Of a stretch of DNA of 64,000 bases, positions 16,099 to 24,445 are shown in pieces. The stretch lies in NCBI GenBank assembly GCA_900100245.1, contig FNEU01000001.1, positions 482,737-546,736 of the forward strand, written 5' to 3'. The notes under the pieces are model-generated. The model was not told the origin of the DNA. It did not search any database and was given only the letters and a program-made list of their open reading frames with translations. This DNA is from Lachnospiraceae bacterium G41 (GTDB taxonomy: Bacteria > Bacillota > Clostridia > Lachnospirales > Lachnospiraceae). Each line of letters starts with the position of its first letter. The stretch's first letter is position 1. The position numbers were made by a program, and so were the translations under genes.

Positions 16099-17508
16099 CT
16101 ATCCGATACTTCCGACCATTTCCATACGGATTAAATTGTTCATCTCAACCGCATATTCTATAGGAAGTTCCTTGGAAACATTCTCGCAGAAACCGCTGAC
16201 AATAAGTGCCTTGGCTTCCTCTTCCGATAAACCTCTGGTCATAAGATAAAAGACAGCCTCATCACTTATTCTTCCTATCTTTGCTTCATGACCGATGTCT
16301 GCATCCTTGGTACGAATATCCATTACAGGAATTGTGTCAGATTTTGAAATTGAATCAAGCATCAGCGATGCGCAGGATACCGAAGACTTGCTTCCTTTTG
16401 CCTGCGGTTTAACAATTACTTCACTTCTGAAAGTATTGATTCCGCCGCTCTTTGAAATTGATCTTGTATTCATATACGATGAGGTATTCGGTGCGTTGTG
16501 AATAACCTTTGCACCCGTATCGAGATCCTGACCGTTACCGGAAAAGGTAATTCCGGTAAATTCACTCGAGGAACCTTCGCCGTTTAAAATGCTTGTCGGA
16601 TAAAGATATGATGTATGTGAACCAAACGATCCCGATATCCATTCAATCTTTCCGCCCTTTTCAACCAAGGCTCTCTTTGAATTAAGGTTGTACATATTCT
16701 TGGACCAGTTCTCTATGGTTGAATATCTGAGCGTTGCATTTTCTCCGACATAAAGCTCCACGCAGCCTGCATGAAGGCTTGCGGCATAATACTTCGGAGC
16801 CGAGCATCCTTCGATGAAGTGAAGGTATGAATTCTTCTCAATAATGATAAGTGTATGCTCAAACTGTCCTGCACTTTCAGCGTTTAATCTAAAGTATGAC
16901 TGAAGCGGAACCTCCACTTTAACGCCCTCAGGAACATATACAAATGATCCGCCGGACCATACCGCTCCGTGAAGCGCTGCGAACTTATGATCTGTAGGAG
17001 GAATAAGCTTCATAAAATACTTCTGAATCATTCCTGCATATTTTTCATCCTTCATTGCTGTTTCAAGATCGGTGTATACAACTCCCTGTTTCTCAACTTC
17101 GGCACGAAGATTATGATATACAATCTCGGAATCGTACTGCGCGCCGACGCCTGATAATGATTCCCTTTCAGCCTGAGGTATACCCAGCCTCTCAAATGTT
17201 TCTTTTACATCCTCAGGAACATCTTCCCACTTGTTTCTCATCTTAGCCTTCGGACGAATATAAGTGATTATACGGTCCATATCAAGACCTTCTATGGATG
17301 GTCCCCAATTGGGCATTGAAGTTTTATGGAATATTTCCAGTGATTTTTGTCTTAACTGTCTCATCCATTCGGGGTCACCCTTTTCTTTTGATATCTCGTC
17401 TATTAAATCGGATTTAATACCGCGTCCGAGAACATCCTCTTCATCTACTTTAAAACGAAAGTCATATATGCTCTCGTCTATATCTTCAATATATGTTTTT
17501 TCTTTCAT
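16099..17508 (-). CDS. sufB: SufB Fe-S scaffold subunit
   Basis: The 469-residue protein is a full-length SufB: HGAVWSGGSFVYVPEGVKVE, YFRLNAESAGQFEHTLII, then FHSTIENW-like beta-helix sequence and the C-terminal DADIGHEAKIGRISDEAVFY. In the SufBC2D complex it carries the nascent cluster. It follows sufC by 15 bp. Confidence 0.96.
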   Translation of the reverse strand: MKEKTYIEDIDESIYDFRFKVDEEDVLGRGIKSDLIDEISKEKGDPEWMRQLRQKSLEIFHKTSMPNWGPSIEGLDMDRIITYIRPKAKMRNKWEDVPEDVKETFERLGIPQAERESLSGVGAQYDSEIVYHNLRAEVEKQGVVYTDLETAMKDEKYAGMIQKYFMKLIPPTDHKFAALHGAVWSGGSFVYVPEGVKVEVPLQSYFRLNAESAGQFEHTLIIIEKNSYLHFIEGCSAPKYYAASLHAGCVELYVGENATLRYSTIENWSKNMYNLNSKRALVEKGGKIEWISGSFGSHTSYLYPTSILNGEGSSSEFTGITFSGNGQDLDTGAKVIHNAPNTSSYMNTRSISKSGGINTFRSEVIVKPQAKGSKSSVSCASLMLDSISKSDTIPVMDIRTKDADIGHEAKIGRISDEAVFYLMTRGLSEEEAKALIVSGFCENVSKELPIEYAVEMNNLIRMEMVGSIG

Positions 17509-17523
17509 AGCTTTCCCGTCTCT

Positions 17524-18267
17524 TTAATCATTATTACTATATTCTTCAAATCCGTTTTTGTTTATCTCTCCTATCAGGCAGGATGAGCCGCTCTTAACTA
17601 TCTTGCCGTCTACAAGGATATGCGTCTTATCCACATTTAGGTTGTCAAGAATTCTTGTACTGTGTGTGATAATTAAAAGTGTTCCTCCATTCTTCTGATA
17701 TTCTTCAACACCTTTGGATACAGTCTTAACCGCATCTACATCAAGACCTGAGTCAGTTTCATCTAAGATTGCGAACTTCGGATTGAGCATAAGCAGTTGG
17801 AAGATTTCCGCTTTCTTCTTTTCACCACCGGAGAAACCGACGTTTAAATCTCTGTCTATATATGATTTATCCATATTTAAAACATCACACACTTCTTTGC
17901 ATTTTTTCATATAGTCCCAAAGCTTTATGTGATTCTCACCGCCCTGTTCCAAAGCACTTCTCGTAAAACTGCCCAAAGAAATTCCCGGTACGGGTACAGG
18001 ATCCTGAAATGTTAAAAAGATACCTCTTTTAGCTCTTTTATCAGTATCTTCCTCTGTGATATCTTCACCTTCAAAGAACAATTCTCCTTCAGTGACTTCG
18101 TATTTCGGATCATTCATAATTGCATGTCCGAGTGTGGATTTACCTGCTCCGTTCGGTCCCATCAACACATGTGTTTCGCCGGGATTAATATTAAGGTCTA
18201 TTCCTTTAAGAATTTCCTTGTCGCCGACCGAAACATGTAAATTTTTTAATTCTAAAATAGCTGACAT
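17524..18267 (-). CDS. sufC: SufC, ATPase of the Fe-S scaffold
   Basis: I start the gene at 18267 (MSAILELK), seven bases after AAAGGAG; upstream in-frame codons run through the promoter. The 247-residue protein has Walker A GPNGAGKST, a SufC-type FLTFQDPVPVPGIS, signature GFSGGEKKK and Walker B AILDETDSGLD. It drives conformational change in SufBD and is the first gene of sufC-B-D-S-U. Confidence 0.95.
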   Translation of the reverse strand: MSAILELKNLHVSVGDKEILKGIDLNINPGETHVLMGPNGAGKSTLGHAIMNDPKYEVTEGELFFEGEDITEEDTDKRAKRGIFLTFQDPVPVPGISLGSFTRSALEQGGENHIKLWDYMKKCKEVCDVLNMDKSYIDRDLNVGFSGGEKKKAEIFQLLMLNPKFAILDETDSGLDVDAVKTVSKGVEEYQKNGGTLLIITHSTRILDNLNVDKTHILVDGKIVKSGSSCLIGEINKNGFEEYSNND

Positions 18268-18296
18268 CAAAAAACTCCTTTCTTTAACACCTATCC

Positions 18297-18315
18297 ACCT
18301 ATTGCGCAAATAGGT
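18297..18315. other. Hairpin in the suf leader
   Basis: ACCTATT-GCGCA-AATAGGT, a perfect 7-bp stem between the suf start site and the sufC ribosome-binding site. No U-run follows, so it is not a terminator; it may affect message stability. Confidence 0.4.
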
Positions 18316-18365
18316 TTTACCGTCAAAAAAATAAAGCATCAAGCTTTGTTTTATTCGACTTTTAA

Positions 18366-18422
18366 GCGAACAGTGTTTTCTTAAACTTTTATTAGAATAC
18401 ACTGTTCGCTTACGTATGTCAA
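18366..18422 (-). promoter_or_regulatory. suf operon promoter with TetR dyad operator
   Basis: On the minus strand, TTGACA (18417-18422), 17 bp and TATTCT (18394-18399). Half-sites lie at 18399-18409 (in the spacer) and 18366-18376 (downstream of the start). The sequence from -35 through the first half-site and -10 is nearly identical to 13427-13455. No GTTAG-N6-CTAAC box is present. Confidence 0.88.
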
Positions 18423-18524
18423 TATTTTTTTATAATTTTATTTGGAAATCACTTCCCACATATGACCCATATTTTTAAAACTGCCTTCGGGAGCGCAGCT
18501 TTTACACTCATCCTCCTAAAAAAT

Positions 18525-18905
18525 CTATATGAAATTAATTTTCATTGAAAGCATGGTAAATCCTGCGTCAGATACTATCTTTGCCGCTGTTTTTTCATCT
18601 ATCTCGGTTTTTGACAAAAGCGACACTTCTTTCTTTTCAAGGTTGGCCTTTGCCCAAAAGCCATCGTGTGAATTAAACTCATTTTCGATTTTTCTGACAC
18701 ATCCGGAGCAGTGCATTCCGTCAACATCCAATACGTAACTGTAAGGATAATTCCTTTTATTCTTGTCCTTAACTTTCACCTTTGCGGGTGCTGCATCTTT
18801 CTCACCGCAGCAACTCGAACCGTATTTAATTCTTTTTATTATTCCTAAAACAGCTAATACTACTAAAACTGCAAGTATCGCTATAACGGCAATTGTTCCG
18901 CCCAT
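18525..18905 (-). CDS. Membrane-anchored HMA-domain metal-binding protein
   Basis: The 126-residue protein has one N-terminal membrane helix (about 4-24), a CC pair in GSSCCGEK and a basic linker. A heavy-metal-associated ferredoxin-like fold follows, with GMHCSGCVRKIE near residue 65. It resembles the small Cys-rich membrane proteins found with Feo systems, with an HMA domain added. It likely binds a thiophilic or transition metal next to the membrane. It ends the operon that starts at 20802 under metal boxes. Confidence 0.78.
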   Translation of the reverse strand: MGGTIAVIAILAVLVVLAVLGIIKRIKYGSSCCGEKDAAPAKVKVKDKNKRNYPYSYVLDVDGMHCSGCVRKIENEFNSHDGFWAKANLEKKEVSLLSKTEIDEKTAAKIVSDAGFTMLSMKINFI

Positions 18906-18917
18906 AATTCTTTCCTT

Positions 18918-19469
18918 TTAACCTGTCTTTACGACAAGTTCTTCAAAATCAATTCCTCTTTCAAAAGCCTTGCTGTAGGCTTCCTTACATTTTTTATACT
19001 GTTCAAATATCTTTTTTGCTTCTTCACAGTTGCCGTAAACCTTCCAGCATCCTGTGCATTTAACCCCATCGCAGGGATTATTCATAAAACATTTAACATC
19101 GGAGGGAGGATATCCTAAAAACAATCCTATTTCATGGGGAAAATCAACATCATTTTTCAAGTGTTTAATCAGGTTATTTAAACAAACATCACAATTGTTT
19201 AGCGGACATCCTTTTTCTTTAAGTAATCTTGAAGCCTCCGGTTGTTGCAAATCTTCCTTAAGCATTTCCGGTCTGTAAATGTATATAAGAGTACTGTCTT
19301 GGCTCTTTTCAATCGGGATAATTCTTATTCCCTTTTTAACTACTTTTTTATTTAACCTGCAGACTTCTTCGTTTAATTCTTTTCTGTTCTTTTTAATCGA
19401 GAAAAGACTGCCTGTCTTAATGCCCGCCAGTGTCGGTGAGCAATATTCAATCAAAGATTTCTGAATCAT
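18918..19469 (-). CDS. DUF3793 family protein
   Basis: From the ATG at 19469 (AAGGGG upstream) it has 183 residues. It shows the family pattern: an early CSPTLAGIKTGSLF, a middle LIYIYRPEML and a Cys-rich C-terminal half (NNCDVCLNN, CFMNNPCDGVKCTGCWKVY). DUF3793 proteins are common in Clostridia, often beside flavodoxins and iron transport genes; their biochemistry is not established. The placement in a metal-box operon supports an iron-related role. Confidence 0.8.
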   Translation of the reverse strand: MIQKSLIEYCSPTLAGIKTGSLFSIKKNRKELNEEVCRLNKKVVKKGIRIIPIEKSQDSTLIYIYRPEMLKEDLQQPEASRLLKEKGCPLNNCDVCLNNLIKHLKNDVDFPHEIGLFLGYPPSDVKCFMNNPCDGVKCTGCWKVYGNCEEAKKIFEQYKKCKEAYSKAFERGIDFEELVVKTG

Positions 19470-19519
19470 CCCTTTCCCCTTTTTGATGCGTTCAGTCAAT
19501 AAAATATATGTAAGTCCTA

Positions 19520-20161
19520 TTAAATCTTCCTAGCCACAAGATGTAATCTTGCTTTCTTGGCGCTTTCTAAAAGTTCGATTTGTAATCCTGCTTTATCACA
19601 GTATTCCTTAATTTCATCAAGAGATTTTGCTCCTACATCACCATGTCCTGCCAAATTGGCCAAAGGCATTTCAATGTGATTCATAATCCAAAGTACCGGT
19701 TTGGCCGATGTATAATCCTGTAAGATAAGCCTTCCGTTAGGTCTTAATACGCGTTTTACGCTGTTAAAGAAATTCTGCGGATTCGGATAATGATGAAAAC
19801 TGTTAGAGCATATGATAGCATCAAACGAGTTATCTTCAAAAGGAAGGTTCTCGCAATCGCCCACTACCCAATCCACACCTTCAAGATTCTTTGACCTTCC
19901 AACCTCTATCATTCTCGGTGTAATATCCAGACCTGTATAATGTTTGCTCGGATCTTTTTCATATAAAAGAGATATCATCGGACCCGTTCCACATCCGCAG
20001 TCAAGCAAATCCTGATATTCTTCCTTTTCGAGTTCACCGGCTATATACGGATAGTCATCCTTGCAGATTTCATATATACCTGCATGGCTTGATTCATATA
20101 TATCAGCCGCCTTGGTAAACTCTTTTATTGTCAAATCCTTATATTCTTTTTCTGTTTTCAT
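19520..20161 (-). CDS. SAM-dependent methyltransferase (second of pair)
   Basis: From the ATG at 20161, 17 bp after the previous stop, the protein has 213 residues. It has a class I methyltransferase fold: DLLDCGCGTGPMISLLY (motif I), GLDITPRMIEV, DNSFDAIICSNSFHHYPNP and VLRPNGRLILQDY. The substrate is unknown. It lies in the metal-box operon, so it might modify a metallophore or an iron-related cofactor; that is speculative. Confidence 0.85.
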   Translation of the reverse strand: MKTEKEYKDLTIKEFTKAADIYESSHAGIYEICKDDYPYIAGELEKEEYQDLLDCGCGTGPMISLLYEKDPSKHYTGLDITPRMIEVGRSKNLEGVDWVVGDCENLPFEDNSFDAIICSNSFHHYPNPQNFFNSVKRVLRPNGRLILQDYTSAKPVLWIMNHIEMPLANLAGHGDVGAKSLDEIKEYCDKAGLQIELLESAKKARLHLVARKI

Positions 20162-20178
20162 ATTTCTTTTATCCTTAC

Positions 20179-20802
20179 CTACTTTGTGGCAATCACCGTA
20201 ATCCAAGGTTTTGATTCATGGTGAAAAGATTTAATATCTGTGAATCCGGCAGCCGTAAGTGCTGATTTAATATCGTCTATCGTGTAACACTTCATACCGT
20301 CAATTATCTTTTCAAATTTTAGACTGGTTTCATCCGTACCGTCAGATTCATTTACGATCATAAAAGAACCGCCCTCTTTCAACACCCTCGCAACCTCGCC
20401 GAAGCATCTTTCAAGGCCGGGCCAGAAATATATCGTTTCAAATGCGGTAGCCAAATCATATTTTTCTTCAGGCAAATCAAGTGCTGAAGCATCACCCTGA
20501 TTTACTTCCATTTTCTTTGCAGCAATTGCTTCTTTGTTGTAATCTCTGGCTTTTGCAACAGACACTTCCGAATAATCAATTGCAGTAACGTAGCTTTTAG
20601 GATATTTCTTTAATATCTCTCCTGCATTTCTGCCTCCGCCACAGCCTATCTCAAGGACTTCCGACGGAGCATCTATAATAAGATGTGCTATGCCCCAGTC
20701 TGCCATCTTGGCGTGTCCGCCATTCATTCCGTTTACCATCATTTTTCCAAGTGTGCCTTCAGGCTTTCTAGTCTGACTCACAAAGTTTTTGTAAAGACCC
20801 AT
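20179..20802 (-). CDS. SAM-dependent methyltransferase (first of pair)
   Basis: The 207-residue class I methyltransferase has VLEIGCGGGRNAGEIL, AIDYSEVSVAKAR and YDLATAFETIYFWPGLE. It begins with a segment rich in small residues (GLYKNFVSQTRKPEGTLGKM) that is common in clostridial members. It is the first gene of the operon 20802-18525, with GGGAGG before its ATG. The two methyltransferases differ in sequence and may act in succession. The substrate is unknown. Confidence 0.85.
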   Translation of the reverse strand: MGLYKNFVSQTRKPEGTLGKMMVNGMNGGHAKMADWGIAHLIIDAPSEVLEIGCGGGRNAGEILKKYPKSYVTAIDYSEVSVAKARDYNKEAIAAKKMEVNQGDASALDLPEEKYDLATAFETIYFWPGLERCFGEVARVLKEGGSFMIVNESDGTDETSLKFEKIIDGMKCYTIDDIKSALTAAGFTDIKSFHHESKPWITVIATK

Positions 20803-20818
20803 TATATCCTCCCTGTAG

Positions 20819-20834
20819 GTTAGCCGAACCTAAC
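20819..20834. promoter_or_regulatory. DtxR-type box of the methyltransferase operon
   Basis: GTTAG-CCGAAC-CTAAC, set in TAGG...CTAACTA flanks, next to the ribosome-binding site. A second, weaker box GTTAG-TCCGCT-TTAAC lies at 20862-20877. Confidence 0.75.
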
Positions 20835-20850
20835 TAATTATACGTTTAAT

Positions 20851-20916
20851 TGGCGGTTAAAGTTAGTCCGCTTTAACCGCCAATTAGTTTATATCACACT
20901 ATTTCATATGTTTCAA
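20851..20916 (-). promoter_or_regulatory. Methyltransferase operon promoter with 12-bp inverted repeat
   Basis: On the minus strand, TTGAAA (20911-20916), 17 bp and TATAAA (20888-20893). Just after the start site lies a perfect 12-bp inverted repeat (20851-20862 with 20871-20882) enclosing the second box. Promoter and repeat are almost the same as at 27319-27382. Confidence 0.8.
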
Positions 20917-20942
20917 TAACAAATTTTGTTTTTTTTACATTT

Positions 20943-20970
20943 TGGCACTAAAACCCCGTCCCCTGTGTCA
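20943..20970. repeat. C-rich repeat, copy 2, overlapping a stop codon
   Basis: A TGGCAC variant, CCCCGTCCCC, then GTGTCA. Its right arm contains the stop codon of the ABC gene ending at 20968. Confidence 0.8.
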
Positions 20971-22698
20971 TGATTGCAGCGAAACCATATGAGCATATGT
21001 TCCGTTTGACTTCATCAGCGAGTCGTGATTGCCTTGCTCAATTATCTTTCCGTCAGATATAACAAGTATCTGGTCGGCATCTTTTATGGTCTTTAATCTG
21101 TGGGCGATTACAAGCAAAGTTTTATTTTTGCATAATTCGGAGATTGCTTCCTGAATTGCTCTCTCATTATCTGCATCCACACTTGCCGTTGCTTCATCAA
21201 GTATAACTATCGGAGCATCCTTTAATATACATCTGGCTATGGATATTCGCTGTTTCTCACCACCGGAAAGTGAAGCGCCGCCTTCACCGATGACAGTATC
21301 AAAGCCGTTTGGAAGTTGCATTATAAAGTCATAACATCTTGCTTTCTTAGCCGCTTCTTCCACCTCTTCTCTCGTAGCATTGGGACGTCCGATTGCTATA
21401 TTGTTGTAAACCGTATCCTGGAAAAGATATACTCGTTGAAATACCATACTTATCTGATCCATCAGATTTCCAAGAGGTATGTCTTTTATGTTCTCACCTT
21501 TTACAAGAATTTTCCCGTTTTCTATATCCCAAAATCTCGCAAGAAGAGAAGCCACGGTTGATTTGCCACCGCCTGAAGGTCCGACAAGCGCTGTCATTTC
21601 ACCTGTATTGACCCTAAAAGAAATATTCTTAAGAACATCTTTTTCTGTATATCCGAAACTAACGTTGTCGTATTCAATTTCAGCATCGCTGTCAATATTT
21701 GAATTGTATGCTTCTAATACTATTTTTCCATCATCCACTAATTCTTCTGCGGCAAAAACTTCTTCAATTCTGTCAAGCGCGGCATCCGTTACCGTAAGTC
21801 TTGCCATCTGACCGTAGTAAGCCTTTATGGATGTAAACAGATCAAACAAAAACAGAGTCATGCCCATCATATATACATCCATCATCTCTCCGTAAACAAA
21901 CATTAAAGCCGACAATGCAAGCATCAGAGATGTTCCGATACCGAATGTAATATAAAGTGCTCTGGCGCAGGGTGCGTAAGCCATCTCGAATCCGATACTT
22001 TCCCTGCAGCTTTTTTTGAATTCATCCGAAAGTCTTTTGGACTTTTCCCCGAGCATGTTATATGATTTGATAATTCCTATTCCTTCTGCAAAATCAAGCA
22101 CTTCCTCAGTAAGCGATTCGCTTCCTTCCTGCTTGATGACGGAATGTTTGAGCGATGTCTTAAGCATCCAGTCACCGACTAAAAGGAACGCAACGACTAT
22201 GATAACCGAAGCTATTCCGAGTCTTATATCCATGAAAAACATCATTGCAACCATGAGTGTCTGAGAAATAATAAATGAAACGAGTTCCGATAAAACACCC
22301 ATGCAGTTTTCTTCGATAAACACCATGTCTGTTGAAAGAACCGCACTGATTTTTCCGATGTTTCCTTCCGTGAAAAATCCCATCGGCATTTTTCTTAAAT
22401 GATCGCCGAGCTTCATTCTCATATCCGCAAAAACCTTATAACCCGTTGCAGACTGCAAAACGTTGTTTATATGTTCAAATACAGCTTCCAATACAACGCT
22501 CAAAGCTAAGATTAAACCCAAAATCAGGCACTTTTGTTTGGTCATTGTTCCCTGCATAAAGAAGTTTATTACCAGAAATCCCAACATCAAAGGCGCTTTC
22601 ATCATAATGCCTTTTAAAAATGATGTAATATAAGATGCTCTGATTGTTCCTTTATATTTTCCTGTAATTCCCACAATTCTGTGCAGTATTTTTAACAT
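20968..22698 (-). CDS. ABC half-transporter (exporter fold, IrtB/YbtQ-like candidate)
   Basis: The 576-residue protein has a six-helix exporter-type membrane domain (to about 310) and an ATPase with Walker A GPSGGGKST near 375, signature LSGGEKQR and Walker B VILDEATASVD. It is separated by one base from a similar half-transporter and most likely forms a heterodimer with it. Exporter-fold pairs such as IrtAB and YbtPQ import ferric siderophores. The iron-type box of this operon makes that plausible here; a drug or peptide exporter is the alternative. Confidence 0.8.
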   Translation of the reverse strand: MLKILHRIVGITGKYKGTIRASYITSFLKGIMMKAPLMLGFLVINFFMQGTMTKQKCLILGLILALSVVLEAVFEHINNVLQSATGYKVFADMRMKLGDHLRKMPMGFFTEGNIGKISAVLSTDMVFIEENCMGVLSELVSFIISQTLMVAMMFFMDIRLGIASVIIVVAFLLVGDWMLKTSLKHSVIKQEGSESLTEEVLDFAEGIGIIKSYNMLGEKSKRLSDEFKKSCRESIGFEMAYAPCARALYITFGIGTSLMLALSALMFVYGEMMDVYMMGMTLFLFDLFTSIKAYYGQMARLTVTDAALDRIEEVFAAEELVDDGKIVLEAYNSNIDSDAEIEYDNVSFGYTEKDVLKNISFRVNTGEMTALVGPSGGGKSTVASLLARFWDIENGKILVKGENIKDIPLGNLMDQISMVFQRVYLFQDTVYNNIAIGRPNATREEVEEAAKKARCYDFIMQLPNGFDTVIGEGGASLSGGEKQRISIARCILKDAPIVILDEATASVDADNERAIQEAISELCKNKTLLVIAHRLKTIKDADQILVISDGKIIEQGNHDSLMKSNGTYAHMVSLQS

Positions 22699-22699
22699 T

Positions 22700-24433
22700 T
22701 TACGCCTCCTTTATCTTCCATGTGCTTGCGCTGACGGAAGCATCCCAGAATTTCTTGTATTCCTCGCATGCGGATAAAAGATTGTCGTGTGTATCTGCGG
22801 CTATGCAAAGGCCATCCTTCATTACACATATTTTGTCCGCGTTTTTAACCGTGGATAATCTGTGTGCTATGACAAGAACGGTTTTATCCTTAATAATTTC
22901 ATCTATCGCAGCATTCATCTTTTCTTCATTTTCGGGATCCATAAAAGCCGTTGCTTCATCAAGAACTATAATCGGAGCATCTTTTAGAATCGCCCTTGCA
23001 AGAGAGATTCTTTGCCTCTCGCCGCCCGAAAGCTGCTTGCCGCCGTCTCCCGCCATGGTGTCTATACCGTCGGGAAGTCTTTCAAAGAATTCATCGCACT
23101 GAGCCCTTGATGCAGCTGCCAAAACTTCTTCTCTCGTTGCATCAGGTTTGCCTATGAGAATGTTTTCATACAATGATGTATTGAATAAGAATTGCTCCTG
23201 CGAAACAAATGCGACCTGGTCATTGAGAGCTTTAAGCGTCATATCCGTTATATCCTGACCGCCAATTTTTATACGTCCTTCATTTAAGTCGTAATAATGT
23301 ACAAGAAGTTTTGCCAGCGTGGATTTACCGCTTCCGGACTCTCCGACAAGCGCAGTGGTTGTTCCCTGCTTCATCGTAAGGTTTACTCCGTGTATAACTT
23401 CACTGTCTTCATATCCGAAATGAATGTTTTCAAACACAACATCTCTGTTTTCACCTTTGAAATCCGAACTTCCTTCTTTTAGAGGAGGATTGTCCATAAG
23501 TTTTTCGAGTTCTTCAATCTTATAATTTAACTGAGGGAACTTGCCCGCGAAACTTAAAGCTTTTAAAACCGAAGGGCCCACCGCAAATGACATGCACATT
23601 ACAAGAATCAATCGGTCAAGTGTTAATGCGCCGGACAAAATCATGGAAGAACCTATCGGCAGAATAAGAAGTGTAAGGCAGGGCAATACGCTTGAATAAA
23701 TAGCCATCCAGGGCCAGCAGACCTTATACCATGCTATCGTAAAATCACGGTATGCTCTGACCGTCTCTCCGAATTTTTTATATGAATCACCATCCTTGTT
23801 AAATACCTTAACGACTTCCATTCCGTTTACATACTCAACAATTGTGTTATTCATTCTGGCTGCCGATTCATAATAATCGTTCATCTTGGCCATACCGGCC
23901 TTCATCATCATGCTCATTGCAAGCATTCCGACAAAAAGAGGCACAAGAGACAATAATCCGAGTCTCCAGTCGACAATAAACATAAGAATGATAATCAATA
24001 CCGGAATAAATATATTTGCTATTCCTTCCGGTATTGCATGTGCCAAAAGGATTTCTATCATATCGATATCATCCGTAAATATTTTCTTGATACGTCCCGT
24101 TCCGAGATTCTGAATATTGCCGAGAGGTTGTTTTTCAAGTTTTCCCTGGAGAGATATTCTGATGTTTTTCAGTGTGTTATACGCACTTACATGCGAAAAA
24201 CTCAATCCCTGAACATATGAAAACGCAAAGATCAATTCACAAAACGCAACCAGAAAAACGCGAATAATAATATACTTAATGTCTATATGTTCTCCTCTTG
24301 TTAAGGGAGATATTATCTGATACAAAAAGAAATAGGGAGCAACATTGGCGATAATTCCGATGCACATTAATATCGCCGCCCATACTGTATACTTTTTGTA
24401 TTCACCCATATACGGGGCAACTTTTTTAAACAT
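22700..24433 (-). CDS. ABC half-transporter (exporter fold, IrtA/YbtP-like candidate)
   Basis: The 577-residue partner of the next gene has six membrane helices, Walker A GESGSGKST near 368, Q-loop AFVSQEQFLFN, signature LSGGERQR and Walker B IVLDEATAFMD. The H-loop AHRLST is intact, so both halves look ATPase-competent. It follows the fused ECF ATPase by 12 bp. There is no substrate-binding protein in the operon, which fits either an exporter-fold importer or true export. Confidence 0.8.
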   Translation of the reverse strand: MFKKVAPYMGEYKKYTVWAAILMCIGIIANVAPYFFLYQIISPLTRGEHIDIKYIIIRVFLVAFCELIFAFSYVQGLSFSHVSAYNTLKNIRISLQGKLEKQPLGNIQNLGTGRIKKIFTDDIDMIEILLAHAIPEGIANIFIPVLIIILMFIVDWRLGLLSLVPLFVGMLAMSMMMKAGMAKMNDYYESAARMNNTIVEYVNGMEVVKVFNKDGDSYKKFGETVRAYRDFTIAWYKVCWPWMAIYSSVLPCLTLLILPIGSSMILSGALTLDRLILVMCMSFAVGPSVLKALSFAGKFPQLNYKIEELEKLMDNPPLKEGSSDFKGENRDVVFENIHFGYEDSEVIHGVNLTMKQGTTTALVGESGSGKSTLAKLLVHYYDLNEGRIKIGGQDITDMTLKALNDQVAFVSQEQFLFNTSLYENILIGKPDATREEVLAAASRAQCDEFFERLPDGIDTMAGDGGKQLSGGERQRISLARAILKDAPIIVLDEATAFMDPENEEKMNAAIDEIIKDKTVLVIAHRLSTVKNADKICVMKDGLCIAADTHDNLLSACEEYKKFWDASVSASTWKIKEA

Positions 24434-24445
24434 TTCTTTACTCCT

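Noticed and set aside
18268..18402. Upstream extension of sufC
   Set aside because: The added codons run through the promoter, operator and leader hairpin; AAAGGAG marks the ATG at 18267.
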